Assembly (NCBI RefSeq): GCF_000001735.4
Contig: NC_003074.8
Coordinates: 10,478,101-10,542,100, forward strand
DNA length: 64,000 nucleotides
Reading direction: 5' to 3'
From: Arabidopsis thaliana
Taxonomy: Eukaryota; Streptophyta; Magnoliopsida; Brassicales; Brassicaceae
Below, one piece after another: positions 43,911 to 54,920 of the stretch (position 1 is its first letter; every line of letters starts with the position of its first letter). The notes below the pieces were generated by a model, which was not told the DNA's origin, made no database searches, and saw only the letters and a program-made list of their open reading frames with translations. The translations under genes and the position numbers were made by a program.

Positions 43911-44396
43911 TGTTGAGTTAAGAGTTCTGATTGTATTTTATTGGATTGAGTTTGAGTTTCAATTGAAAGTTGTTGTTTGGGTTTTACATAACACAAACAT
44001 TGGGCCTTAATGGGCCAACGAAATTGGCAAGGTGAAGAAGAACAAAATGTGGGCAAAAGTTTGTTGCTCATTTAAGTCACCTATATATGCATTACAACGT
44101 ACGACGTATAGTGGAGGTAGGTGAGAAAAGAATCTAAAAAGAGTTCTAGAGAAGAGAGATAAAAGAGCTTCCTAAACAAGCTTTCTTCTTCCTCTTTGTT
44201 GTTCTTGAATCTTTGTTCTTCTTGAGTGCAAATCTGTAAAACCAAAAGACATCATCACAAGTTAGTGAAGCTTGGGAGCAAGAGATCTCCCCCGAGACCC
44301 CGAGACGTAGCGGTTGAGGCCGTGAACTCGGTTACCAATTTCTGTGTCTGTTTATTTTCTTACCAAGCAATCTCTATCACTCTTTTCTCCACAAAA
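43911..44396 (+). mobile_element. Possible solo LTR of a Copia-type element
   Basis: The segment begins TGTTGAGTTAAG and ends near CTCCACA. It contains CCTATATATGC as a TATA-like box, then a leader-like GA/CT-rich part. It has the length and internal order of an Arabidopsis Copia LTR. No partner LTR, primer site or target repeat is seen. Confidence 0.4.
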
Positions 44397-44660
44397 GTAA
44401 TGAATAAATAACATAATAATGTTGTATATAACATACCAAACCCGAGGCAATTACAAGACAAAAACCATTATCCTACAAATTAAAAATTCAAGACAAATAG
44501 CCAAAAACCATAATCTATATCTTGAAGCCGAGATCATAGTCAAAACCATCATCCCATCATGTTACACATAAATCCGATAATCCAAATTAAAACCATCATC
44601 CTGAACATCATAAGTTTCCCAAACCAAAAGCTTTTACACAATTAATCACTAAGTGAAATT

Positions 44661-45013
44661 TGTGATACTTGATTCGGACCTTGATAAGAATGAAAGTGTA
44701 ATCCTTTGTATTTCTTATCTATCAATCCAATTACAAAGAATCAAAACCCTAATCGATAAGCTTGAAGTTACAGTTCTCCAATCTTATCTCCTAAGAACAG
44801 AGCACATGCATAAGCCCTAATTCTACTCACAACATCAATATGATCACGAAGGATGCTTTTCTCTCTACTCTCTCTTAGACTCTTACTATTTATAAGTTTC
44901 TTCACACGTGACTCCGATCTCTCACTTCAGTTCTCACACGTGCCAACTTCTCATGAACGTATCAGACCTTCACCAAGTTGTTTTGTGGCCGACTTTTAGC
45001 TTGGATTCCAACA
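44661..45013 (-). mobile_element. Solo or fragmentary Copia-type LTR, minus strand
   Basis: On the minus strand it starts TGTTGGAATCCAAGC, has CTTATAAATAG as a TATA box with CACGTG-like boxes upstream, and ends near TCAAGTATCACA. This is the usual TG...CA layout of a plant Copia LTR. No primer site, interior or second LTR adjoins it. Target duplications were not found. Confidence 0.5.
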
Positions 45014-45830
45014 TTAAAAATGTCATTCTCATCATCACCTCCTCTAACATCATTTCCATCATCACAAACTCGAGCATTCTCACCATTGACGTTTTCACAA
45101 GCTCTTTTCATCATTACATTCTTCAAGAATCTATTCCTTCTCCGTAAATATAACAACCGCTTTTGTCCACTTTGCAGCTAGACACATTCTCTCGAAAATA
45201 TCATCTCTAGTATACAACGGTTCAGCTCTATAAACTTCTCAAAAGGAAGCTTATACCGTATCCTTTGCCCAAACAAAGACAATCCCACCGACTCCATCAT
45301 GTTATTAAAAAAATTTTCTTGCATGCACACAAGTGTGTGAATCTGGCCTCCATCATATGTAAAAACATTACCGTCTGTACAAACAAAAAAAACTATTTTT
45401 GGCGAAAAAATTATCGTCGAAATATTGTTGGTAGGAAAAACACAATTTTATTTTGTTAACTTTAAACATTAAAAAAATAAGGATATATGGTTATTAAAAA
45501 TTAAAAGAGAGTAATGAAAATGAATTACATGAAAGGGTAGAATTAAAAATGAGTAGCATTGGAAGGTCATTCCTAATAATTTATTTATTATAAATTCTAG
45601 ATATTTATAAAATAAAAACTCAAATATTATTATATATTATACTATAAATTAATAAAAAATATTTTCTACAAATAAAAACATTTTTTAAAAATTAATTATT
45701 AAGCATTTAATCGATAGTTTTGATACGTATATAATAAAATATAGTTTTTAGTCTTTGTATTGATTACTGAAGTTCTACATTATAGCTAAAGCTAAAGCTA
45801 AATCCAAAAACAGAGGCTAGGATCGGAACA
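45014..45830. other. Gene-free spacer with unexplained moderately complex part
   Basis: About 45,014-45,330 is less AT-rich and resembles decayed coding DNA (minus strand LAAKWTKAVVIFTEKE) that I cannot assign. About 45,380-45,770 is AT-rich and empty. Confidence 0.35.
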
Positions 45831-45835
45831 GAAGA

Positions 45836-46319
45836 ACAAAACTATGTTGTGGTGTAGAGCGTTTGGGTCCATTTCTTGTTGTTAGCTAAAGCTATGTCTG
45901 GAGTGTTTGACGTTACATGCTAAATTTAGGTACAACTTAAACTTTTGTCTTTTTCTTGAAAACACGTGTTGAACAAATCTTTTCTGGTCGATAACTCAAG
46001 AAATCTTATCTGGTCGCAATCCATCTTATACCGACGTGAAATCTCAAGACACGTGAATATATAACTTGTTCATAATAACATTATCACTTTTATCGAACGC
46101 ACAAAAGATCCTCCGCTATAAATATTTGTGGTGAAGAACTCTTTATACCAAACAAAAAAAGCTAAATACCAAATAAATGTTGGTACTCATCATACATATA
46201 TAACTAACTCACCTTTTTGGTGTGTAGATAAATATATCTAACTAACTCCATTACATATTCCAGTCATTTGCTTATAAATTATAACCGTCACACTTACCAA
46301 TTCAGTCACTTAACCAAAC
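45836..46319 (+). promoter_or_regulatory. Upstream region of the MATH gene, duplicated at 57,580-58,070
   Basis: AGAGCGTTTGGGTCCATTTC, TTTCTGGTCGATAA and TATACCGACGTGAAATCTCA recur in the same order at 57,580-58,070. The shared block therefore predates the duplication that left only a promoter copy there. It contains CACGTG-type words (AAGACACGTGAA) that could be ABRE/G-box sites. Confidence 0.6.
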
Positions 46320-48397
46320 ATGTCTGAAAAGGGGTTGATAAAAAAAGAAGACCACATGTTTCAAGAGGAGAAGAGAAAGACAAACTATGGAGCAATTGGC
46401 TTGGCTTGCTTCATTTCTTGTTTCTTTGCATTCCAATTCATGAAAATCGTAACAACACAACCTTCAACAACAACAACATCATCCATTGCCGTTATCGATA
46501 GCCCAATGTCCTCCCATAAGCTATCTGATAGGAGAGAAATATGGAGAGTTATCCCACCATCTACCTATTGTCTCAAAATCGAATCTTTCATAAAATTCGC
46601 CACTTCTCCAAACGCCGAGAAGTACGAATCCCGTCCTTTTGAATCCGGTGGATACAACTGGTAAGTAGTATTTTATCCTACATTTTGCATATGTCTTTGC
46701 ATCACAAATTTTCAACGACACATTTGATTGTAAGACTATATATCCTTTTGCAAACAGGACACTTATTGTCTATCCTAAAGGAAACATTAAGGAAGGAGCT
46801 CCACTTAATTACGTTTCAATGTACGTCCAAATAGACAATTCAACACTCCTTAACTCTCCAAAAGAAGTTTACGCAGAAGTCAAATTCTTCATTTATAACC
46901 GGAAAGAGGACAAGTACTTAACATATCAAGGTATATACATCCGAACGCCCTATTTATATCTTATTTATAAACTATATTGTATTAATCAAATTTTCAACGT
47001 TTAAATTTAAAACAATTGAGACGCTGATAGTTTGCATAGTTTCAAATGCCAAAATTTGCATTTAAAAACACACAATCTCAAACGCATGTCTTGGTACACA
47101 GAGACGGATGCAAAACGCTTTTTTCTGTTCAAACCATATTGGGGATATGGTAATGTTAGACCCTACACCGACGTGGCTAATCCCAATGCTGGTTGGCTTT
47201 TCGACGGTGACAATGTTTTATTCGGTGTGGACGTATTTGTCACTGAAGTTTTTAACAAATGGGAAGTGTTCTCATTCACTAAGAGTTTGCATGACCGCCT
47301 TTACAAATGGACGTTACCCAATTTCTCGTCACTAGAGAAACAGTACTATGTCTCTGACAAGTTCGTGATCGGTGGGAGAAGCTGGTGAGTTCCTCATGTC
47401 ATAAATTCTTTAAGCCACATATTGATACTTAGTCCTGGATGTTCGGTTATCCATTCCGTTATCGGTTTTTTCGGTTCTAAAGTTATTATCTATTTGGTTA
47501 TTTTGAAATTTCGGTTTGGTTCTTTCGGTTTTAAATTTAGTATCCATTCCGTTATTTTGATTTGAATATTTTCGGATATTTTAATTATTTTTGGATATTT
47601 CGGTTATTTTTGGATATTTTTGATTATTTTTGAATATTTTAACTATTTTATATATATTTTTAATTATTTAGTTTAAAAATAACTAATATTTTTAATTATT
47701 TAGTTTAAAAATAACTAATATTTTTGGAAATATATTTATATTTCAGATATTTTGGTTATCCGGGATATTTTGGTACGTAGCCATTTAGTTTCGGTTCTTT
47801 CGGTTCTTTCGGTTATATATAGAATTTAGTATCCATTTGATTATTTTTTAATTTTTGATTCCGTTCGATTCTGTTATTTTGTTTCGATTTTAGTTCGGTA
47901 CATTCGATTAGGTTTATTTGCGCAGGCTTACTAATACTGATTCAAGAAAAAATTAACTATTTACAATATTTTAATATACAACTCTTAGGGCTTTGAAAGT
48001 GTATCCAAGTGGCGATGGCGAAGGACAGGGTAACTCGTTGTCGTTATATGTTGTTGCGGTTGATGTTAAGCCGTATGACAAGATTTACCTAAAAGCTAAG
48101 CTACGGATTATAAACCAGAGAGATTCTAAACACATGGAGAAGAAAGGTAAATTATATCGAACCATAATAGTGTGGCTAATGTTACTTACTCTATTAATTT
48201 TTTTCTTTTAGAGTTTAATTAACACTAACTTAATGACAGTTGAAAGCTGGTCGGATCAAGCAAACAGTTGGGGATTCCAGAAGTTTGTACCATTTGCTGA
48301 TCTTAAGGATACTTCTAAAGGTCTTCTTGTGAATGATACATTGAAGATGGAGATTGAATTTGAAGATTTCTCTAACACAAAATACTTTCCAAGTTAA
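46320..48397 (+). CDS. TRAF-like protein with an N-terminal membrane segment and two MATH domains (370 aa)
   Basis: Exons 46,320-46,660, 46,758-46,930, 47,102-47,384, 47,989-48,146 and 48,240-48,397 join in frame with GT/AG introns and end at TAA. Residues about 24-44 (YGAIGLACFISCFFAFQFMK) are a likely membrane anchor. Two MATH/TRAF-C beta-sandwich domains follow, about 76-205 and 220-370. They have matching signature stretches: WTLIVYPKGN in the first and WALKVYPSGDGEG in the second, then LYVVAVDVKPYDKIY and SWGFQKFVPFADL. Plant proteins with tandem MATH domains only are a large Brassicaceae group, and few have a known role. Substrate adaptor or defence-linked roles are proposed for relatives. 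Intron 3 (604 bp) is swollen by a TTTCGGTT/GGATATTTT repeat. The locus sits where At3g28220 would be. Confidence 0.9.
47430..47925. repeat. TTTCGGTT / TTTGGATATTT-rich repeat inside MATH gene intron 3
   Basis: Words such as TTCGGTTATTTTTGGATATT, ATTTAGTATCCATT and GGTTCTTTCGG recur many times in about 500 bp. TTAATTATTTAGTTTAAAAA is present twice in tandem (about 47,659 and 47,691). It is probably a low-complexity repeat element that enlarged the intron. Confidence 0.7.
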
Positions 48398-49140
48398 GTT
48401 TTGCATAATGCAAAACCAGAGAGCTTGGAACCAATTGTGTTCTGTTTTTTAAGTGTTTTTGTGCTAATAATTGGAGGATTGGTCTTCCTAAGGTTTAGGA
48501 GCCTATCTCCCACTTTTCCCAATTCCCTAGTTTGTAGAAATCGTTGATTCCAAGCTAGCTTTTCTTGTACTTGTTTCCTATTTAAATAAATGAAAACTAA
48601 GAATAAAAGCAGTCTTAATTTACCATTGAAAAACTCTTGTTCTTACTTCATTCTAGCTGCGACTAAGACTAACACTAACCGTGGAATAACACTTCTAAAA
48701 TCAACCGAATAAGTTTGCGCGTATGATAGTAATTTGAAATAATAACAAGCTTTGCGCACCAACAATAAACATCGATCATGTTCTTAAGTTTCACGAGTGC
48801 TTCTTTGTTATTTGCTCTCTTTCATCTGTTTGTTACTCTATTATTTCTCTGGTTATGTAGTGTATATAATACATATAGATCTACCAAGCAATTCATAATG
48901 TATAATATATCTGCCATGTATACTCTATGTAAATTAAGCTATGTAACCAATCCATACTCTTCTTTCATTGTATTTTTAACAATCATCAATAAGCAAATCA
49001 AAATTACCAATATCTAATACAACTCGTTCCTTTTAGGAAATAAATAAGAAGCAAAGAAAATACTCTCTACTAGTTGATGAAGGCTTGGAAGGGAGATGAC
49101 AAAACGTACGTAGCAAATCAAAGAGGAAAATCCAACCCTA
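48398..49140. other. MATH gene 3' flank and spacer
   Basis: No intact gene. About 48,900-49,020 (TATGTAAATTAAGCTATGTA to ACCAATATCTAA) is similar to about 56,170-56,300, so the DNA downstream of the two F-box loci was duplicated with them. Confidence 0.5.
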
Positions 49141-49199
49141 TCCACACAGTTTTTGGCTCTTTGCTTGCATCACAAGTCACAAAGACACATTGATTCTAA

Positions 49200-49525
49200 A
49201 ACCATTCATTTGGAAACAGAACACTTATTGATTATCCTAAAGGAAACTAAAGAAGGGAGCTCCAACTCTGGATGGTTTTAACTTTACGTCCAAATAGACA
49301 ATTCAAGATTCCTTAACTATCCTAAAGAAGTTTAGGTTAATAAAAAAGTTTTGCTCTTCCTACAATCTCTAGTGTTATCAAAATCTCATAAAAAAATTGT
49401 AGACAAAATAAAAATAAAAAATATAAGCCGCTGATGTTAAGCCCTACGACAAGATTTACATAAAAGTTAAGCTACAAATCCTCAGCCAAAACGATTCTAA
49501 ACATGTATAGAGAAGAAAGGTAAAT
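49200..49525 (+). pseudogene. MATH-gene fragment (parts like exons 2 and 4)
   Basis: GAACACTTATTG with ATCCTAAAGGAAAC and GTCCAAATAGACAATTCAAG (about 49,218-49,335) match exon 2 of the neighbouring MATH gene. GCTGATGTTAAGCCCTACGA to AGAAGAAAGGTAAAT (about 49,428-49,523) matches exon 4 including its donor site. Exons 1, 3 and 5 are missing and stops are present. It is a tandem-duplicate remnant. Confidence 0.85.
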
Positions 49526-49568
49526 AATATCAGAAACATAACAGTTTGAGTAATTACTGCTTACTTTG

Positions 49569-50821
49569 TTAAGTTGCCCTTTTCCGTAATCTTATTCGCA
49601 TTCGAAGCTTGTCGGTTGGAGGCGAGGAAGGGATCCGATGCAGCCAATGCGGGAGAGCAAACCTGGAGAAACATGGGTTAAAGAGGTGTTCAAACGGGCT
49701 CCAGTCTCCAGCAAAGCTCATAATGCGACCATCGCTACTATATTCCAACTTCTTGTGACGCCGAAACTTGCCTTTGAGCAAGCTAGTAGATACTAAACAT
49801 TTATGCATCTCACTCCACAAATACATTTTATTAGCATCAAAAGGGTTTATTGCCAACGGAAAGTAATCTAAACCACTCTTGATACAAGCCGGAGATATTT
49901 CAGATACTATTTCCCATTTCCCACTCTTTAACCTCCATACACATAACTTAAGCCCTAAACTTCCATCATCTTTTTCTTCATTGATAATTTTCATATACAT
50001 AAGAGATCCTTGGGATGTTGTGAAAGCTCTTCTAAAATACACATCGTTTTCTAGATGAGGGAACTCTATAACTCTGCATTGATCAGATTCCGTACCAGTA
50101 GCATATAAATTGTGGGATACAACAAGGTGATCACGATAGTTGTTGTAGCAAAGCCAGTAAAGGTTTCCATTCAAGCTAACAGGATTGAACCAAGCAACAC
50201 GCTTCAAAAGATAAGGAGATTGGACAGTGTTGAAACTCCATAGGCCTGTCTCAGATGAATATATGAGTAAGCTAATGTCGTCGGTATCGGTGGTATCTTT
50301 CATCAGAACAACTTTGTAACCTAAAACGACGCCGTTTTCTATTCGTGTTGCAAGTCCAGAAGGTTTGTATATATCAGCTCTTCGAGGCAGACGAGGAAGA
50401 GGAGGTCACATTGTCGTGAAATTGGATTAGCAACATAGTAGGTCTGTTTCAAACTAACCAAAATCAATCCTACATCAGTGTAAGCCTCGACAGTAACCTT
50501 TTCCTTGTGGATTCCGAATTTGTGTGTTAGGAAAGAAGAGATGTAAGAGCCTAAAGATTGTGTAAGTCCCCAAGTGTCGCATCTGTAGTGAGCAATGACT
50601 TCTTTATGAGTTTCTCTGCACATGAGTGACCATGAAGGATGCGAGTCTTGATGATGAGACATAAAAAGTTCGTGTAGATATTGAGATTCGACTATTGATT
50701 TCCATTCCTTGCAAACCAAGGTGAAAGCTGTGATGCTCTTTAGTGGTAATCTCGCTAATATATTTACCACGAGATCTTCTGTGTAGTAATCTATCTTCTT
50801 CTTCTTCGTTCCTGACTCCAT
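49569..50821 (-). CDS. F-box protein gene with an apparent one-base frameshift
   Basis: The N-terminal frame (50,821-50,339) starts MESGTKKKKIDYYTEDLVVN and has an F-box at about residues 10-50 (LVVNILARLPLKSITAFTLV, CKEW, SPYL-like). It then shows the WSLMCRETHKEVIAHYRCDT region of this Brassicaceae F-box group. Family-like sequence resumes in another frame just after codon GAC at 50,405-50,407 (PPLPR, GLATRIENGVVLGYKVV) and runs to 49,569. It includes the F-box-associated beta-propeller-like repeats (WSFNTV, WFNPVSLNGNLYWL, SLMYMK, LCVWRLKSGKWEIVSEIS). A missing base near 50,406 would explain this. F-box proteins recruit targets to SCF ubiquitin ligases. The frameshift means a truncated product unless it is a sequence error or splicing bypasses it. 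Confidence 0.85.
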
Positions 50822-51213
50822 TGATTTAGGTTTTAGATCGGGCTAGGTTTACTCTGTTTCAGAGACTAACTAACCCTAAGAATATAGATATATACAAATA
50901 AATTTGTTTCATGTCGGCAAGGATTCTTGTGACAAAAGGAAATAACTCTTCGGTAAAGAACTAAATGGAAAAATAGAAGACGAATGAGTCAAAGGCTCAT
51001 TAAAAGTTGGGCTTATTTACATAATAATGGGCCTTTCTCTTGGCCCAATAAATTTAAAACCCAATTAGGGTTTCTTTTTTGTTTTTATTTTCGTATGAGT
51101 CCTTATAGGGTTTTAATCGACGCCTTTCTTCGATCTTCTTCACAGACGACACACCATTGATAAATCTCCATCGTAGAAAGTTTTATCTAACTGTTTGATC
51201 GAGCTGATCAACG

Positions 51214-52099
51214 ATGAAAATTGACAACGCTAGAGAAGAAAAGAAGAAAAAAGGACAGAAACGCAAGCACCAGGTGAATTAGAATTCGTCCTCTTACTTA
51301 CTAGCTAGTACATCTTCTTCGTTTAAATTGAACAAATTATGCTTTCTTTGTTATAGCAGAATGATCAAGCTGATATGGAAATGTTAAAACTTCGAGCTGC
51401 TCTAGAGGGAAAACATAGAAGCAATGGTTCTACTGTTTTAAAGTCTGCTAAAGCTCAAAAACGCCAGAAATCAGAAGACTCAGAAGATGAATTTTACAGA
51501 CAAGTGAAACAGAAACAAGAAGCTAAAAAAGCTGCCAAAGCAGAAATCTATTCAAGGTAAATAATAATAATACAATCTTACATTAACCTTTATAGTATAA
51601 CATTGTTCATCTCAATGAGAACGTTTTGTGTTGGTTTAGGAAACCATATTTGATCCCGTCATCGCCAGATCTGGTGGATGGAAGACGATTGATTTCAAAT
51701 CAGGTTAGAATGTTTTCCAAAGCACACAACAACAAACATCATCTGTTTCTCTATACCTAGCAACATAGTTTTAACGTTCCTTTTTTTTTTTATCTCTACC
51801 AAAACGTAGATGGCTAGTAACAGAGGATTGACCCGGAAACGCAACAAGGACCATAAAAACCCGAGAAAGAAGTACCGGGTAAACGACCTTGGATTGCTGG
51901 TTCTGCCTTTGACATGTTTATTTGCCTTTAACTAAGATGTTTTTGGATCTTGAATTTTTGTTTGCAGGATCAGCACAAGAAAATAGTCATTAACCGCAAA
52001 GGACAGGTCAGAGATATCAGGACGCAAGTGGGTCCATATGCAGGAGAAACTCGCGGTATCAATCCCTACACAAGCCGCAGCATCCGAATCAAGAACTAA
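51214..52099 (+). CDS. Short protein carrying only the Sas10 C-terminal domain (173 aa)
   Basis: Exons 51,214-51,273, 51,360-51,556, 51,640-51,703, 51,810-51,878 and 51,968-52,099 join in frame with GT/AG introns. The protein starts MKIDNAREEKKKKGQKRKHQ and is strongly basic. Its C-terminal half has the Sas10 tail: KPYLIPSSPDLVDGRRLISN, MASNRGLTRKRNKDHKNPRK and VGPYAGETRGINPYTSRSIR. Full Sas10/Utp3 proteins are about 600 residues and act in the U3 small-subunit processome during pre-rRNA processing. This gene lacks the N-terminal Sas10/C1D region, so it is a partial paralogue with introns kept. Exon 2 has a tandem acceptor (TATAG/CAG), so one extra Gln may be spliced in or out. It is divergent from the minus-strand F-box gene, with about 390 bp between starts. 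Confidence 0.88.
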
Positions 52100-52673
52100 C
52101 CTCCTTTTCCTATGTTATCTATTTGCATCATTGCATGCTTTTTTCTGTTGTTATTATCTTTGTAAAACCTCTATAAATTAATAATACCGGGGGACAATAA
52201 TGTTTCATTTTAAGAAAATTTATCTCTCGTTTTTGACTAAGCAATATCAATATAACTATAAGTCAAAAACGTTAATGAAGAGCTCCGAAACGTGAGCATC
52301 AGGGAGGACATTAGACCTCAAGAAGAAGGGGTCAATAGAGTTGTGTTAATATGAACATTTCATGAGTTGGCGGAGGAGAGAGGCAATCAGGCAAAGCTCA
52401 TCGAGAACTAAAGAACACAAACACTATTTTTACAACTTTTTTTTTTTTGTCATCCCTATTTTTACAATTTCTTAATCAAATACGATTTTCTATTCTAAAA
52501 ATAAGGTTATTGCAATGACCATGTAAGCTGCGTTTCATATTATAGGCCTATAATTAATCACTCTTGTCTTAATGTAATCTAAAAGACTAATGACAAAACT
52601 TTCGTTATTTTTCCTCTAAAATTATGTCGTTAAAGAACTCATATTGAGATGCATCATTATTATCTAGGGTTTA
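52100..52673. other. Spacer between Sas10-tail gene and Mutator-like element
   Basis: About 52,270-52,410 has slightly higher complexity (AGAGCTCCGAAACGTGAGCA) but no open frame. The rest is AT-rich. It contains the small retroposon footprint at 52,424-52,467. Confidence 0.4.
52424..52467 (-). mobile_element. Minimal retroposon footprint, antisense (12-bp target repeat)
   Basis: CTATTTTTACAA at 52,424-52,435 and 52,456-52,467 flanks CTTTTTTTTTTTTGTCATCC, i.e. GGATGAC plus poly(A) on the minus strand. The repeat is exact. Confidence 0.6.
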
Positions 52674-54085
52674 TTAGAGAAGTAGGCAGTTTTTAGATTT
52701 TTTTTTTGAGAAATAGACACTTTTTTTTAGAAATAGGTGGATTAGGTGGTTTTTATTGGGCTTGTGAGATAGAAACCATGTGAGATAGAAAATTTGTGGC
52801 TAAAGTCCAAAAGAGGTGTCAAATACTATTGTAGCCTTGTGTTTTAAAAACATAAATTTCGTCTGGGTTCGAAAAAACAAAGACTAATGGGTTTAAAAAC
52901 AAATTCGAGTCCCATTTACTCTATTTCGTTTTAAGTGAGCCCAAATATTGAGCCCGAATGAAACAATTCGTTTTTATTCAGGAAATTATTGAGCCCGAGT
53001 TTATTGTAGGGATTGTTTTACTTTACTCTTCTTCGTTATCACAAACCCTAGCCGACTGTGGTGTACAACAAATCGAGAGGGAACGAGTTTGATAAGAGAG
53101 ACATTTGAGAGAAACCCAAATTCTTATGGCGTCAACTAGCAGGGAAGCCTCTGTTGGGAAGCCTCTGTTATAAGGTGGAACAACAATTTCAAGGGGATCT
53201 AGGAACTCAAGCTTATCGTCTACCATTCTCTTAAAGGTGACAAAAAGATTCACAGAACTTTCAGACCTTAGAAGAGACTTGAACATTCTGAAAGACCAAT
53301 CATCTTTGATTTCAGTCGGAGGTGTTTCCTGACCATTGAGCCTCACCAAAACGTCGTTAGCCCAGTATGACATCTCAACAAACACGTCGTGACCAACCAT
53401 GGAGAATCTTCGTCGGATAACTTCTTCGAGGGATTTGAAAGTGTCAATTTTTTCGCAGTTAATAGACTTTCCTGGCCTAGTTTTATCAACTTTGAAGTCC
53501 CACCAACCATTCGGGTAGCAAATCCAGCGGCCGACCATGGAGACGCAGGATTCGTCCCCTGAGAAAAACGAAAACAGAGTCATAGTAAGCGTTTACAGAG
53601 TCATAGTAAACAAAAACGAAAAATTCATAAACTTTACAACGTTTTATGAAATTCATACCTTCCATCTGGTATGAAATTGACAATGTATCTATGAATTTGG
53701 CAACGACAAGGGTTTATCCTTCTTTGACAACGACGAGGTCTAGGTTTGTACAGATGAAGATGTCGACGACGAGGGTTTATGAGTGTGTTTGGTTTCAATG
53801 AGTTAAGAAAATATGGGTTTTAGTTGATGATATTAGCCCATGAGAAAACAGCAAGTAGATGATATTGGGCTGGTTTGAATGAGACCCATTTGTTTTCATC
53901 AAAAGCACAAAAGGGTAAAATGATACTTTACTATTTGCTGTATTAGAGGAGGAGCTCTATTAGAGAGGAGAGATAAAACTACCTTCTCTGCCTATTTCTA
54001 TATAAGACCAATGTTCTAAAAGTGTCTAGTTCTCAAATTATTTTACCAAAAACTGCATAGTCTTCAACTTATCTCTATTATTTAT
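52674..54085 (-). mobile_element. Mutator-like element relic with long inverted ends
   Basis: The left end (GAGAAGTAGGCAGTTTTTAG, then GAGAAATAGACACTTTT and TAGAAATAGG) matches, inverted, the right end. On the reverse strand of about 53,985-54,085 that end reads GAAGACTATGCAGTTTTTGG, then GAGAACTAGACACTTTTAGA and TAGAAATAGGC. The ends diverge and the 9-bp duplication usual for this group is not clear. Between them lies the minus-strand PB1-like protein frame at 53,023-53,558, a domain found at the N-terminus of plant MuDR-type transposases. No transposase catalytic or SWIM domain is present. Confidence 0.6.
53023..53558 (-). pseudogene. MuDR N-terminal (PB1-like) domain protein, without transposase core
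   Basis: The minus-strand frame reads ESCVSMVGRWICYPNGWWDF, with DKTRPGKSI, a helix-rich middle and EMSYWANDVLVRLNGQETPP, then SSVNLFVTFKRM. This resembles the PB1-like domain at the start of plant Mutator transposases and many host-annotated hypothetical proteins. A plausible 3' splice acceptor lies at 53,559-53,560. Its partner donor would be near 53,657, giving a roughly 100-bp intron, but I find no good upstream start. The simplest start is the Met of MVGRW at 53,538. The frame is open to its stop, so recent decay or a captured and retained domain are both possible. Confidence 0.5.
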
Positions 54086-54089
54086 ATAA

Positions 54090-54920
54090 GATCAATGTTC
54101 TAAAAACGATATAAATAGCATAAGTTTCGTTTTATTGTATTTTTTTTTTAATTTTAACTGTAGAGAATTAAATTATAAATTTTAGCTTCATACATATCGT
54201 ATGATTTGAATTAAATAAACATTTTAGCTCTCATTAGAGAATATGATATCATTTTTATCTATAAACTCAAATTTATGAGCACTTTAATCTAAGAATCAAG
54301 GAATATCCCGGACAAACCAAACGCACCCAACACCATGAACCGAGAGTGAGCATACACACGAACTAAATCCGAGAAGATAAACTCATTGAACCAACAGAAC
54401 ATTTGAACTCATAACGAAACTTTGATAAGGGTTTGCCTCTGCTCAAAACCAGCAAGGTAGAGAGGCTAACCGAGAACCAGGCGGACACCACCACGAAGAA
54501 AAACAGAGTCTAACCAGAAGAGACAACAAGAACTAAGACTCATGGTTTATCTTTATTTTCCTTTTTTAGTTTCAATTATTCTTCCTCATTTTAATTCACA
54601 ATGGCATCAACAAAATACTTAAAGGTCATTTTCAACTTTTAAGAGCTATTCTAGTCAACTTTTTTTTTTTGTTGGAGTTGCTATTAGAGTAAACCAATAA
54701 CTTTTTCAGAGTCATTCTAGGTAATTTCTCAAATATTAATAATAAATAAAACTTTGTAAAATTGGCAAGTGCAACAGTCTGATGACAAACCAAGTACTAA
54801 AGAATAAAGCAAGAGAAATGCCTTAATTACTTCTAGTCAAACAAAAAGTATTACCTTAAAATATCTATAACCATTAGTATAAAACTTTAGAATTCATGGA
54901 GGAGTTTTCAGACTTCAAAC
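54090..54920. other. Spacer with GC-richer relic
   Basis: About 54,330-54,540 is C/A/G-rich (GAGAACCAGGCGGACACCAC) and resembles in style the relic at 36,541-36,920. It has no open frame and I cannot name the family. The remainder is AT-rich. Confidence 0.35.
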
